Source: Saccharina japonica
Lineage: Eukaryota > Sar > Phaeophyceae > Laminariales > Laminariaceae
NCBI GenBank assembly: GCA_008828725.1
Contig: MEHQ01001731.1
Span: 181,533-245,532, forward strand
Length of the DNA stretch: 64,000 bases
Direction of reading: 5' to 3'
Shown here: in pieces, positions 55,301 through 64,000 of the stretch
Numbering within the stretch: the stretch's first letter is position 1
How the letters are laid out: the number at the start of each line of letters is the position of its first letter
Position numbers and translations under genes: made by a program
The notes under the pieces: generated by a model
What the model was told of the DNA's origin: nothing
Seen by the model: the letters and a program-made list of their open reading frames with translations, nothing else
The model's database searches: none

Positions 55301-55889
55301 CAGGCTGGTGTAACGGCAGACAAGAGATATTATATTTTTGTTCGCTGACCTTTTGTTGCTGTTGCTGCTGTTCCTGTGGTGTCGTCGAAAGACACATCTG
55401 GAGCCCCGGGTTGTGTCCTGCCGATCTGTTCCTAGTAGCAGGCTCGTCGCGTTGGCTTGTGATCATACTACCGCTGGTGTTGCTGCAGTTTTCATAACAT
55501 AGCGGCGGTATTGGTGGTGGTACACTGCCTACGCACTACTCCTACTCTTCCACCACTACCGCTATTGTTGTGGCTTCCGGTTACCTTGGTGGTACGAGTA
55601 GTGGTTGTCGTGGTGGGGGGTGGGGGCCACTACTGTTGTACCCCTGGTTTGCCTTGTTGTCCCGATTCAGGAGTTGGGCGCGGGGGGGTCGCCGGAGCTG
55701 TCATCGCTGCCAACTCTGTCCTGGGGCTCTCTTGGCGCAAACGGAGGGGGAGTTGTAACCTATAGGGGGGGGGGAGTGTTCACGGTTGGGTGGGTGTGGG
55801 CCGGGTTTATTTATCTATCTTCCCCCCCTACTTTTTTCGTCCTTCGCCTGTTACCGAAGAGGGGGCCGTGTATGCCTTTGCACAAACCT

Positions 55890-55985
55890 TGAAAAAAAAA
55901 AAAAACAAAAAAAAAATAAGAAAAAAAAAAAAGAACCAAAGAAAAATTATTAAAACCTTAAAAAAAAAAAAAAAAAAAAAAAAAC
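55890..55985 (+). repeat. Poly-A rich tract
   Basis: Nearly 100 bases of A with a few C, T and G. Lysine-rich frames across it are artefacts. Confidence 0.9.
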
Positions 55986-57448
55986 TGCAACGCTACAGTA
56001 AGTCCCCTCCTCAGCTTGCGCGGAGTGATATTTTTTATTTTTTGTTGTTCTGCGTATTTAATGTGCGCCCCTCCCCCCCCTAATATTTTGTTTCGTTTTT
56101 TTGTGCGAGCCCCCTAACTTTGTCTTGACGTGTTTCGTGTGTGTTTTTTGTGAGTTGCCGCTATTTTTGGTGTGTTTTTTTGTGGTGTGCGTCTCCCCTT
56201 GTTTTGTGCCGAGTTTTTTTTTCCTTTCCTTTTCTTGCAGTCGGTGTGCGAAGAATAATGCAGCACGTACGTATGTAAGAGTATGTGCAAGGTACGGCTC
56301 AATTTTGGAGGTGAAGATGACGAGTTATTTTTTTTCGTCCCTCGCATATTCCCGTGGTTGGTTTTTGATCAATTTCGAGTTGCTACGCCGACCGGCATTC
56401 CTGTTGAGATCATCGTAAAGCGGTGACGGGGGTGGCGGTGGAATGTGAACCCCCTTAATACGGGGGAGCATATGATAGTCACCAGAAACAAATACGGTTC
56501 ATAAAACATAGGGGGGTACGTAAGTGGTTTTAGAGCCCCATCATGGATTATGATTTCTCTGCCCCCCCGTTATAAGCACTCCTGTGGCGGCATTTTTGGG
56601 AGGCACAAGCGACTTGGAATTAGTGTGGAGTGACAATTTCCAGGGGGGTAAAAGTTTTTTTTTACCCCTTTAACGCATTGTACCCCACTTTTTGGGGGAC
56701 AGACTACTACTTACTTGGAAGTATCGGGCCATTTTTGCGATTTTGTCAGCGTGGTGTGTGCACGTTTTGTCGAATCGAACTGGGGCGCCTTCGCAAGAAT
56801 GGTGGTGTCGGATTGGTTGGTTGGTTGGTTAGTGTCTTTGCGTACGTACGCGGAGTTTTTTTTTTTTCGCTTCGTGTCATTTGTTCGTTTGAGGTGATGG
56901 GTGGGGGTGGGTGTGTGGGTGTGCTTTGGAAGGGGACGGAAGTTAGTCAGGTCAATAAAGTGGACGGGATTTTTCACACGCGCTGCTTGTTTTGGCAAGA
57001 GTGCTCGGAAAGCGTCTGCCACGCCTTGCGCGCTCCCACTTTTGACTGACTGCTGCGCTACGTATTAATGTGATGCTATTTTTACTGCCTATGCAAGGTG
57101 TTTTTTCTTCGGGATATACACCGACTATTAATAGTATAATGTTCTCGAGACTCATACGGTACCATGATTCCGTGGATTTACAGCGCAGAAATGATGCCTT
57201 GACTGCCAGCGGAGTCGCGGACGATCGATGCTCTTCGCGTTCGTTCCGCTCCTAAAAAAAACATATATACTTTTTTGTCCGAGTATACGTATGATATATG
57301 TGACTGGACGTGAAAGAAATCCCGCCGGACTATTCTCTCTTTCTCTCTCATGTCGCGCGCATACGAGTATGTATGTATATATGTGTCTGTTTCTCTCTCA
57401 CTTCGCGCGCATTTATTGTTTTGCCTCATCTCCTTACTATTTACCGTC
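55986..57448. other. T/G-rich stretch without gene
   Basis: Strand-biased toward T and G. An M5 fragment lies at about 56670-56735 (CCCCTTTAACGCATTGTACC..ACTTGGAAGTAT), and GTTGGTTGGTTG tandem words near 56815. No exon supported. Confidence 0.5.
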
Positions 57449-57545
57449 ATATAGTAAATAGGACCAAATGTTGCTAGCAAACAAATGACAATGTGGGGGT
57501 TTTGTCTGTAATGTAGGTTCTATTTTCTATGTTCCCCCGGAATAC
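57449..57545. mobile_element. M1 MITE-like element
   Basis: ATAGTAAATAGGACCAAATG at the left and GGTTCTATTTTCTATGTTCC then CCCGGAATA at the right; interior diverged. Confidence 0.75.
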
Positions 57546-57594
57546 TCTGTCCTCGTACGTATATACTATTTATACGAATTATTACCACTTTTGT

Positions 57595-57890
57595 CCCTTG
57601 AATAGAAAAGGACAGGTTTGTCGATTATTTTTTTAATCGAAACGATCATTATATTTCGGGACAGAGTTGCATATAGAGCTGTATTTGCGATGGGTTATCT
57701 CTTGTTGTGTCTCGCAGTTTGTAGCCGAAACAACCACGCAGAGCTACAGACAGTAGTGGTAGTGGAAAAGAGCTTGTATCTCGCTATGTAGAATGAAGAA
57801 TCAGCTCGGGACACCGATTGGCTGTGCTGTGGATGTCTCGACGGGTAGGAAAGACCGGGGTGATTTTGAAGAATGCACAACATATTTCTC
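57595..57890. mobile_element. M3 hairpin and M6 copy
   Basis: M3 at 57595-57668 (GGACAGGTTTG..AAACGATCATTATATTTCGG). M6 on the plus strand at 57767-57890 (TGTATCTCGCTATGTAGAAT, GAAGAATCAGCTCGGGACAC, GACGGGTAGGAAAGACC). Confidence 0.65.
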
Positions 57891-57939
57891 GATGTGTAAC
57901 GCATGCATGCGCAAGTGCTCTTTTTGTGGTATGGTACGG

Positions 57940-58267
57940 GGTCACGTAGTAGTTAGATATCAGGGATATCTAATATATGTTTTCGGGTTTCCTAAAAAAA
58001 ACAGAGCGAAAATCCGACCGGGAAAATACGGGGAAACCGCCAGCAAAATATACCAAAATAATGATTGCGGAAATTGTCGTTCATGACTGTGTTTCTAGTG
58101 CCCTTATACAGACTGAACCACCAGCCGCCGATCCGATGTAGAATAGCCGATTATCCCTGTTACTAGGAGGCCTGTGGATTGCTGTGCTTCCGCGTTTCCT
58201 CAAAACCAGAGCGAAAAACCGGCCGGTAAAATACCGGGAAACCAGCCAGCAAAGTGGCCATAATAAT
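57940..58267 (+). repeat. CCAGAGCGAAAA-type repeat units, left block
   Basis: Two units sharing TTGCTGTGCTTCCG, CCAGAGCGAAAA.CCG.CC, AAATAC.GGGAAACC.GCCAGCAAA and ATAATGA.TGCGG. The block continues after the hAT-like insertion at 59220. Confidence 0.75.
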
Positions 58268-59219
58268 CAGGGATGCGTATTTCCCGGTAGCGGTAATTAC
58301 CCGAAATTAATAGGGCTCGAGGTAATAATTTTGTTTTGAGGAAATTATTTTTGAGTCCCCTATCCCCGGGAAAATAATGCCTCCATATCGAATGGAAACC
58401 CCCGTTTTTTTTTTTTTTTTTTTAACGCTGCTACGAGTAAGCTGTGCAGCAGAGCAGAGCGCTGCGTAGGCGCCCACAGGCCCCTGCTATTATATCACAC
58501 AGATAGCATACAGAGGAATTGGATGTTATGGCGAGTGGAATCTTCGAAGGAATGTACTAAAAATATTATAAAATATAATCATATATATGAGCTAGCATAT
58601 TCGAATGGAAAGGGTGAACTCGGCGCAGATGCAGCTGGGACGCTTGGATTTCGTTGAGGCGTCCAGCGCCCATCTTTTCAGTTTCTGGTCGCGGAAAAGG
58701 TCGTGATCACTTCACGCGTACGAAGCAGCGCACTGCTTTAACTGCTCACGTCCTGCTTTTCCCTTGTGCTGCTGATTTACCTCGCGACATAAGTATATTC
58801 TCTATCAGCACTACGGCAGTAGTAGTCCTATTATTCCAGTATAAAATGGCTGCGGCTGCAGGACGAAATCAAACGAAGACATGTGTGACAAGTGAAAAAT
58901 CAACTCAAACCGATGCACATTTATTTACTCAGCAAGAAGTACTTGCATTGTGCGCAACTGCTACTATTAATACTACTATTTAATACTGTGTACCTGGTGC
59001 AGGTAGAGTGTAGAGTGTAAATTATCGAAAATGACTGTCCGAAGGCCTGAACGCATCTGTAGTGCATTGGCCACCCGGGGATGATAATTTTTGTCCCCCC
59101 CCAAAAATCTCGCCTTTTTTCCCTCGAATGAGAGGAAATAGGGAAAATTTTTCCGAAAAGCTGAAAAAGGCTGTTTCCCGGAAATGTTTGGGTTCCGGGC
59201 GAGGAAATACGCATCCCTG
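58268..59219. mobile_element. hAT-like non-autonomous transposon, 952 bp
   Basis: Terminal inverted repeats CAGGGATGCGTATTTCC at both ends, flanked by the exact 8-bp duplication ATAATAAT (58260-58267 and 59220-59227). CAGGG-type ends with 8-bp duplications define the hAT superfamily. The inside holds a poly-T run, sequence repeats of the terminal GGAAATA type and a short frame (KSTQTDAHLFTQQEVLALC near 58900), but no transposase. Inserted inside a unit of the surrounding repeat. Confidence 0.88.
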
Positions 59220-59850
59220 ATAATAATGGCGGAAATTACTGTTTTTCACGCTTGTATTGCTACAACTGTGGCAACATGGACTGAACCCCCAGCCGCCGAT
59301 GAAGAAAATCAGCTTAACCTTTTCAGAACTGCAAAACTTGTCCCCCACTAATTCCAAGTAGTTTGTCCCCAAAAACAGGGGACCGGTTCTTAAGGGGCTA
59401 ACCCTGTTGCCGTGAGCGCTGGGAGTTGCTATGCTTCCGGGTTTTCGCAAGCCAGAGGGCGTAAAATCGACCCTGGGTAAAATACATACATACGGGAAAA
59501 CCGCCAGTAAAAATGCCAGCATAATAACGATAGCGGAGATTATCGTCCGTGCTTGCTTGTATTGTTGTGGCCTTCCTTATGGACTGAACTAGCAGCCGCC
59601 GATGTACGATCAGCTTAATAACCCTGTTGCTGGGAGGGCTGGGAGTTTGCTGTGTTTCCGGCGTTTCGGCAAACCAGAGCGAAAAATCGACCCGGTAAAA
59701 TACGTACGGGGAAACCGCCAGGAAACTGCCGAAAGGATAATGATGATGGCGGAAATTCTCGTTCATGTTTTTGCTTGTATAATCATAATATTGTGGCATT
59801 CTGGGCTGAAGCACCACAAAACCAGCCGCCTTTGTAGCATCATCAGTAGA
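59220..59850 (+). repeat. CCAGAGCGAAAA-type repeat units, right block
   Basis: Three further units with GGACTGAACC..CAGCCGCCGAT, AACCCTGTTGC, GGAGTTTGCTGTG..TTTCCGG and the CAGAGCG core. An inverted M5 element is at 59314-59401 within the block. Confidence 0.75.
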
Positions 59851-60060
59851 GCTGGGAGTAGGAAGTCGGCAAGAAGAGTCGGCTCGCCCATCATCAGTAG
59901 AGCTACGAGTAGGAAAAGTCGGCCAAAGTCGGCTGACCCATCACCAGTAGAGCTGCGAGTAGGAAAAGTCGGCAAGAGTCGGCTGACCCATCATCAGTAG
60001 AGCTGCGAGTAGGAAGTCGGTAAGAGTCGGCTGAACCATAATTTCTCGCGGCTGACCATC
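59845..60060 (+). repeat. Tandem repeat of about 50-58 bp
   Basis: Four copies of CATCA.CAGTAGAGCTGCGAG, TAGGAA..GTCGGCAAGAGT and CGGCTGACC. Confidence 0.9.
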
Positions 60061-60210
60061 GCCTGGCTTCGCCAGCTCCGACTTGCCGACTTCTAAAGTC
60101 AGCTATTAATAGCTGGCTAGCGGCGCGGGGCCTACCGATTTTTTAGCAAGTCATGAAAATCCTGCCAGCTCAAAGCTCTAAAACAATAAATAAATAAAAA
60201 ACAATGGCTT

Positions 60211-60525
60211 TAACCCCTTGAGAGCTGGTCCCACATGTTTAGGTACAAACTACTTGGAATTAGTGTAGGATACTGTCTTTTTTCCCCCAACCCATCTTTT
60301 TCTTCGCCCTTCCTTTCTCTCTCCTTCCTACAGTATAGTCATAACTCAGATCCGGGGTCACAAAGTATAGGCGCTTCTCCCTCCTCCCCCGCCACGACGT
60401 ATGGTTCGTGCCTTGATTTGTTTTTTATCGCGAGAAGACTTATTCAGCCCTTTCGTTCCCTCGTCGGCTCTCGCATCGAATTGCGCCTATATACCCACGC
60501 TGCTATTCATAGGCGCTCTCAGCAG
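60211..60525. mobile_element. M5 copy followed by a SINE copy
   Basis: M5 at 60211-60273 (TTAACCCCTTGAGAGCTGGT..CTACTTGGAATTAGTGTAGG). SINE in minus sense at 60290-60525 (TCTTCGCCCTTCCTTTCTCT, CAGATCCGGGGTCACAAAGT, TTATCGCGAGAAGACTTATT, AGGCGCTCTCAGCAG). Confidence 0.75.
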
Positions 60526-60724
60526 TTGATTCCGTTTCATTGTGTATTTTGTGGGGAGGAAGCACTTGGAAATAGAGTCAGACTTAGGTGCATGTACAGC
60601 AGCAGCACTACAGACGCACACTACTACAAGGTAAAAAGATGCACCGTGCTTTGTTTGGGATACTTCCTCTCACGTGAGCTCTATACAATTACCAAATCAA
60701 AAACTGATTTTGGAGGGGAAAATT

Positions 60725-61270
60725 CGCTCATCGCACGGGTGATAACCTTAGCACACAAGTGACAACCTCAGCACACGGGTGATAACCTTAGCACACGGGT
60801 GATAACCTTAGCACACGGGTGATAACCTTAGTGCATGGGTGATAACCTTAGCACACGGGTGAAAACCTTAGCACACGGGTGATAACCTTAGCACACGGGT
60901 GATACCCTTAGGACACACGGGTGATAACCTTAGCACCCCGGGTGATAACCTTACTAGCACACATGTGATAACCTTAGCACAAGGGTGACAACCTCAGCAC
61001 ACGGGTGATAACCTTAGCACACGGGTGGTAACCTTAGCACACTGGTGATATAACCTTAGCACACGGGTGATAACCTTATCACACACGGGTGATAACCTTG
61101 GCACACACGGGTGATAACCTTACTAGCACACATGTGATAACCTTAGCACAAGGGTGACAACCTCAGCACACGGGTGACAACCCTAGCACACACGGGTGAT
61201 AACCTTAGCACACACGGGTGATAACCTTACTAGCACACGGGGTGATAACCTTATCACACGGGTGATAGAC
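60725..61270 (+). repeat. 20-bp minisatellite
   Basis: About 25 copies of GATAACCTTAGCACACGGGT, with variants GACAACCTCAGCACA.. and two larger repeated blocks containing CTAGCACACATGTGATAACC (60954 and 61122). A lone unit remains at 62093-62125. The unit contains an in-frame TGA and is not coding. Spacers are absent, so it is not a CRISPR array. Confidence 0.95.
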
Positions 61271-61890
61271 GCGTGTTAGCACAGAGGTAATAGCACGTTT
61301 TGGCTGAAATCTTTCCTGAATGACCTATTAAGGGCTCCTTAATCCATAATCGCCGGACTTTTCATTTTTTGGGTTGCAATATTTTTCATACTATATATAT
61401 ACTTAGGTTATTATGTTATCATGGGATTGTTCATCGGGTACCCACATTTTCATTATAGGGTTATTATCGTAGGTTATTATGGGATTTTTCATACTATCTA
61501 CTTGGGTTATTATGGGACTGACTGCTGCTACGATAGGGGGGGTACCCCCATTTTCACCATCGAGTTTTGGTCACTCGGACGAGTGGCTCCGAATCTAACT
61601 GAAAATTGGACCTAAGCATAGTTTGTTCGCGTTACGTAACAAAACTTCCGATGACGGGTGCATATAGAAAAAAAAAAAAAAAACGGTTATGAGTAGAACA
61701 CAGTATAGCAGTCACTCGGCCGAGTGGCTCTGTGCAGGTTGAAGAAGAAGCACCTATACATGACCCCCCTACCGTAGTACCAGTCGATACGTAGCACTTT
61801 TATTTTTCTCTAAAGTCAATTTTTGCATGATGTGTAGAGCTCCTCAAGTGATAAGTGACCACCCTTGTAAGGCAAAAAAACATGGTGCAC
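61271..61890. other. Stretch without recognised gene
   Basis: Repeated TAGGTTATTATG words at 61400-61510. Two copies of GTCACTCGG.CGAGTGGCTC (61569, 61710), each an internal palindrome. No exon. Confidence 0.5.
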
Positions 61891-62310
61891 CTCTATTATT
61901 ATTGTTGTGATCTTTGCCATCCGACAATGTGCAGCATGATGAGGTTCAACGTTGATCACTCACAACATTCCCTTAAAGCAGAAAACCACGGAAAACAAAG
62001 GAAACCTATCTATGCGCAAAATGTCTAACTTTCCTCCTATGCCTACTTCCCGCTAAGCTTCATCCACAATAATACTCCTTCGTAGCATGCGTCGATAACC
62101 TTACGAGTAGCACACGGGTGATACGATAACACACCACCTCTGGAGCAAACTTCGTGAACGAGTTTCGCCGAAACTATTAGAGTTTGGGCATGGGTTTCCT
62201 TTGTTTCCTTCGTGGTTTTCTGCTTTCAGGAAATGTTATGAGTGATCAACGTTAAAGCTCACATGCTGCACATTGTCGAATGGCAAAGATGATAATAATA
62301 ACAATAATAG
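61891..62310. mobile_element. Element with about 110-bp inverted ends
   Basis: Arms 61891-62006 and 62193-62310 are imperfect reverse complements: GACAATGTGCAGCATG, CAACGTTGATCACTCA, GCAGAAAACCACG, AAACAAAGGAAACC. The centre carries one unit of the 20-bp minisatellite. Single arm-like relatives are at 18770, 20710 and 63230-63385. Confidence 0.8.
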
Positions 62311-63796
62311 TAATAATAATAATTAGGGAGGGCACACACACAACGAAAATGACGGGGGCGCTCTGCGTAGGAATATCTCGTCGAGGCCTTTCCATAAACA
62401 CAGCGCTCGGAGGTTTGCACCCTCCCCCCGTTTTTTTCGGCGAAATCGGCGCTTAAATTACCCAGAGGGGGGGGTGGGGTGGCCTCTGTCCTAAGTGCTA
62501 TCCGGTGGTATACAACACAGCTGCAAAACAGTGTTCGAACTCTATCTTTTGTCACCTCTACTTTTCCTCCAAAAATACTCGGGTGGGTGGGATTATAATA
62601 TATCTCCGTTTTTTAAAAATCGAAATCAGCCCTTATATTACCCCGAGGGGGTGGGCTACCTTAACTCATTTATAACTGAAAAAAATACCCCACACTTATT
62701 TCAAGCAGTTTGTTCCCAAATACGTGGGACCAGTTCTTAAGGGATTAAGCGCTATCCAGTGGGGCATACAGCTGCGAACATTTTGGAACTCTATATTTTT
62801 GTCAATTACTTCCCCCCCCCAAAAAAAAAACTCGAGTGGGTGCGATGCTAATACCGTGTTTTCCGCGAAATCAGCCGTTAAATTACTACGAGCCCGGGGA
62901 TGGGCTGTCTTAAGTGGTATCCGGTGATATTCAGCTGCCAACATTTTTCCAAGTTTTTTTTTGTGGAGTGCTTTGTATCCCCCAAAACTCTTGGTTGGGT
63001 GGGACTATAATATATCTCCGTTTTTTTGTCCGCTTGCTGGTTGTATGAATTGTATGAATACTGGTATATACCAGTGAGTACGAATATGATGTACACAATG
63101 CGAGGGTTTGTCCGCCGCTGGTTGTTGTGCTCGTATGATCACCGGAGTTTTGCTGCGTGCATACTCGTATATAGGTTTCCTGTTTTTTTTTATTCCCTTG
63201 TTCATGGTTTCTTTATTTTTTTTTCCTCCCGGGGTGTTCTTGAGTGATCGACGCAGAAGCTCATTCATATGCTGCACTCCACCCGACGGCACACACAATA
63301 TAGGCACAGTATTATTTGTTACGCAATTTGTTCGACATGAAGGATCTTCAGCATTGATCACTCAAAAGCACTCCTCGGAAAGAAAGAAAAGCTACAAGGG
63401 AAATCAAAACGTTTTTTTCTTTTCCTTTTTTCTCTTGAGTAAAAAAAAAAACACATCAGCTATATATATATCATATAACTGTGTGTTATTTTTTTCTCCC
63501 GATCGGTGGATATTTTCAGCTCTGCAAGCTGCGTGATATACCGTGGTTCGCGTGTTTTTGTATTTTCCTCGCGATGGACTATTGGCCGGTGACCCCCCCC
63601 CCTCTGGATGTTACCACAGGATCGACGAGACGATAGTGCATATTGGCACGAAATCCGATTGATTTCGCCCCATACCATACCGTGCACGTACCGAAACAGC
63701 AAATCCGACGTAAAGGGTACACAGGTACGTGTGTGACAGTATTACCTACTGCGCTATCGGGGTAAAACGATCGATCGATTTCCCAGCCCACAGGAT
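62311..63796. other. Stretch without recognised gene
   Basis: Three loosely related units (62400-62600, 62600-62800, 62800-63020) repeat TTACC.CGAGGGG, AGTGCTATCCGGTG and GGGTGGGA.TATAATATATC. An inverted M5 copy is at 62661-62746. No exon supported. Confidence 0.5.
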
Positions 63797-64000
63797 AATC
63801 CTTGTAACATGGTGGCCACAGGCGGCGAAACAGGAAGGGGATAAGACTAGCAAAAAGTTGATTTGTAATATATGGAAACAACGTAATGAGCGCCCAAGTG
63901 TTGGAGGTGTCTCTATTAGGAGTAGGAACGGTGCTCCGTCTCGAAAGGGATGCGTGGTCAATGGTCAAATGACTAAGGCGAGCAACAAATGAGTACGCCC
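63797..64000 (-). repeat. RB dispersed repeat, long copy at the window edge
   Basis: Reverse complement of the 26262-26475 copy over about 200 bases, both including ACCGTTCCTACTCC, GGGCGCTCATTACG and CGCCTGTGGCCACCAT. It reaches the right edge. Confidence 0.85.

Noticed and set aside
55790..56083. Lysine-rich frame
   Set aside because: Translation of the poly-A tract.
60725..61270. CRISPR array
   Set aside because: Units are directly adjacent without unique spacers, in a eukaryotic genome: a minisatellite.

Overview
This is a nuclear window from a eukaryote with long, repeat-filled introns and short GC-rich exons joined at canonical GT/AG sites. Gene content and architecture would suit an alga of the stramenopile type (brown-alga-like), but nothing here fixes the lineage, so treat that as a weak inference. 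There are no prokaryotic operons, rRNA genes or CRISPR arrays. Most long open frames come from low-complexity DNA and are not genes.

Two genes are secure, and both act on UDP-sugars. A UDP-N-acetylglucosamine pyrophosphorylase (UAP, 52135-53673, +) lies in one uninterrupted frame. Its conserved C-terminal tail is in another frame after a G9 run. Head-to-head with it, 1.2 kb away, starts a UDP-glucose/UDP-galactose 4-epimerase (GalE) on the minus strand. I rebuilt seven GalE exons by splice phase (50917 down to 26091), spread over 24.8 kb. Every junction is in phase, but no exon for the roughly 115-120-residue middle of the enzyme (the catalytic S/T and YxxxK part) is visible between 31.1 and 28.7 kb.

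The left third holds partial genes. A minus-strand coiled-coil gene runs off the left edge (exons 1429-1484 or -1619, and 428-560). A minus-strand first exon encodes a signal peptide (8003-8218). A plus-strand WW-domain gene (exons 8785-8999, 9980-10278, 12058-12315, probably 14780-14829) has its WW domain split by an intron. A 2.2-kb foldback element with 890-bp inverted arms and a perfect 9-bp target duplication sits in the polypyrimidine tract of that gene's last intron. From 15.6 to 18.3 kb two exon-like segments are each present in three decayed tandem copies.

The rest, about nine tenths, is repeats. At least six short families with inverted ends or a fixed consensus recur (called M1-M6 here). 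There is also a tRNA-headed SINE family, two longer dispersed repeats (RA, RB), a LINE reverse-transcriptase relic split by an M1 copy, a 952-bp hAT-like element with an 8-bp duplication, several nested insertions, and minisatellites at 25.4-26.1 and 60.7-61.3 kb. The 1.2 kb between GalE and UAP is nearly the only long non-coding stretch with no member of these families.
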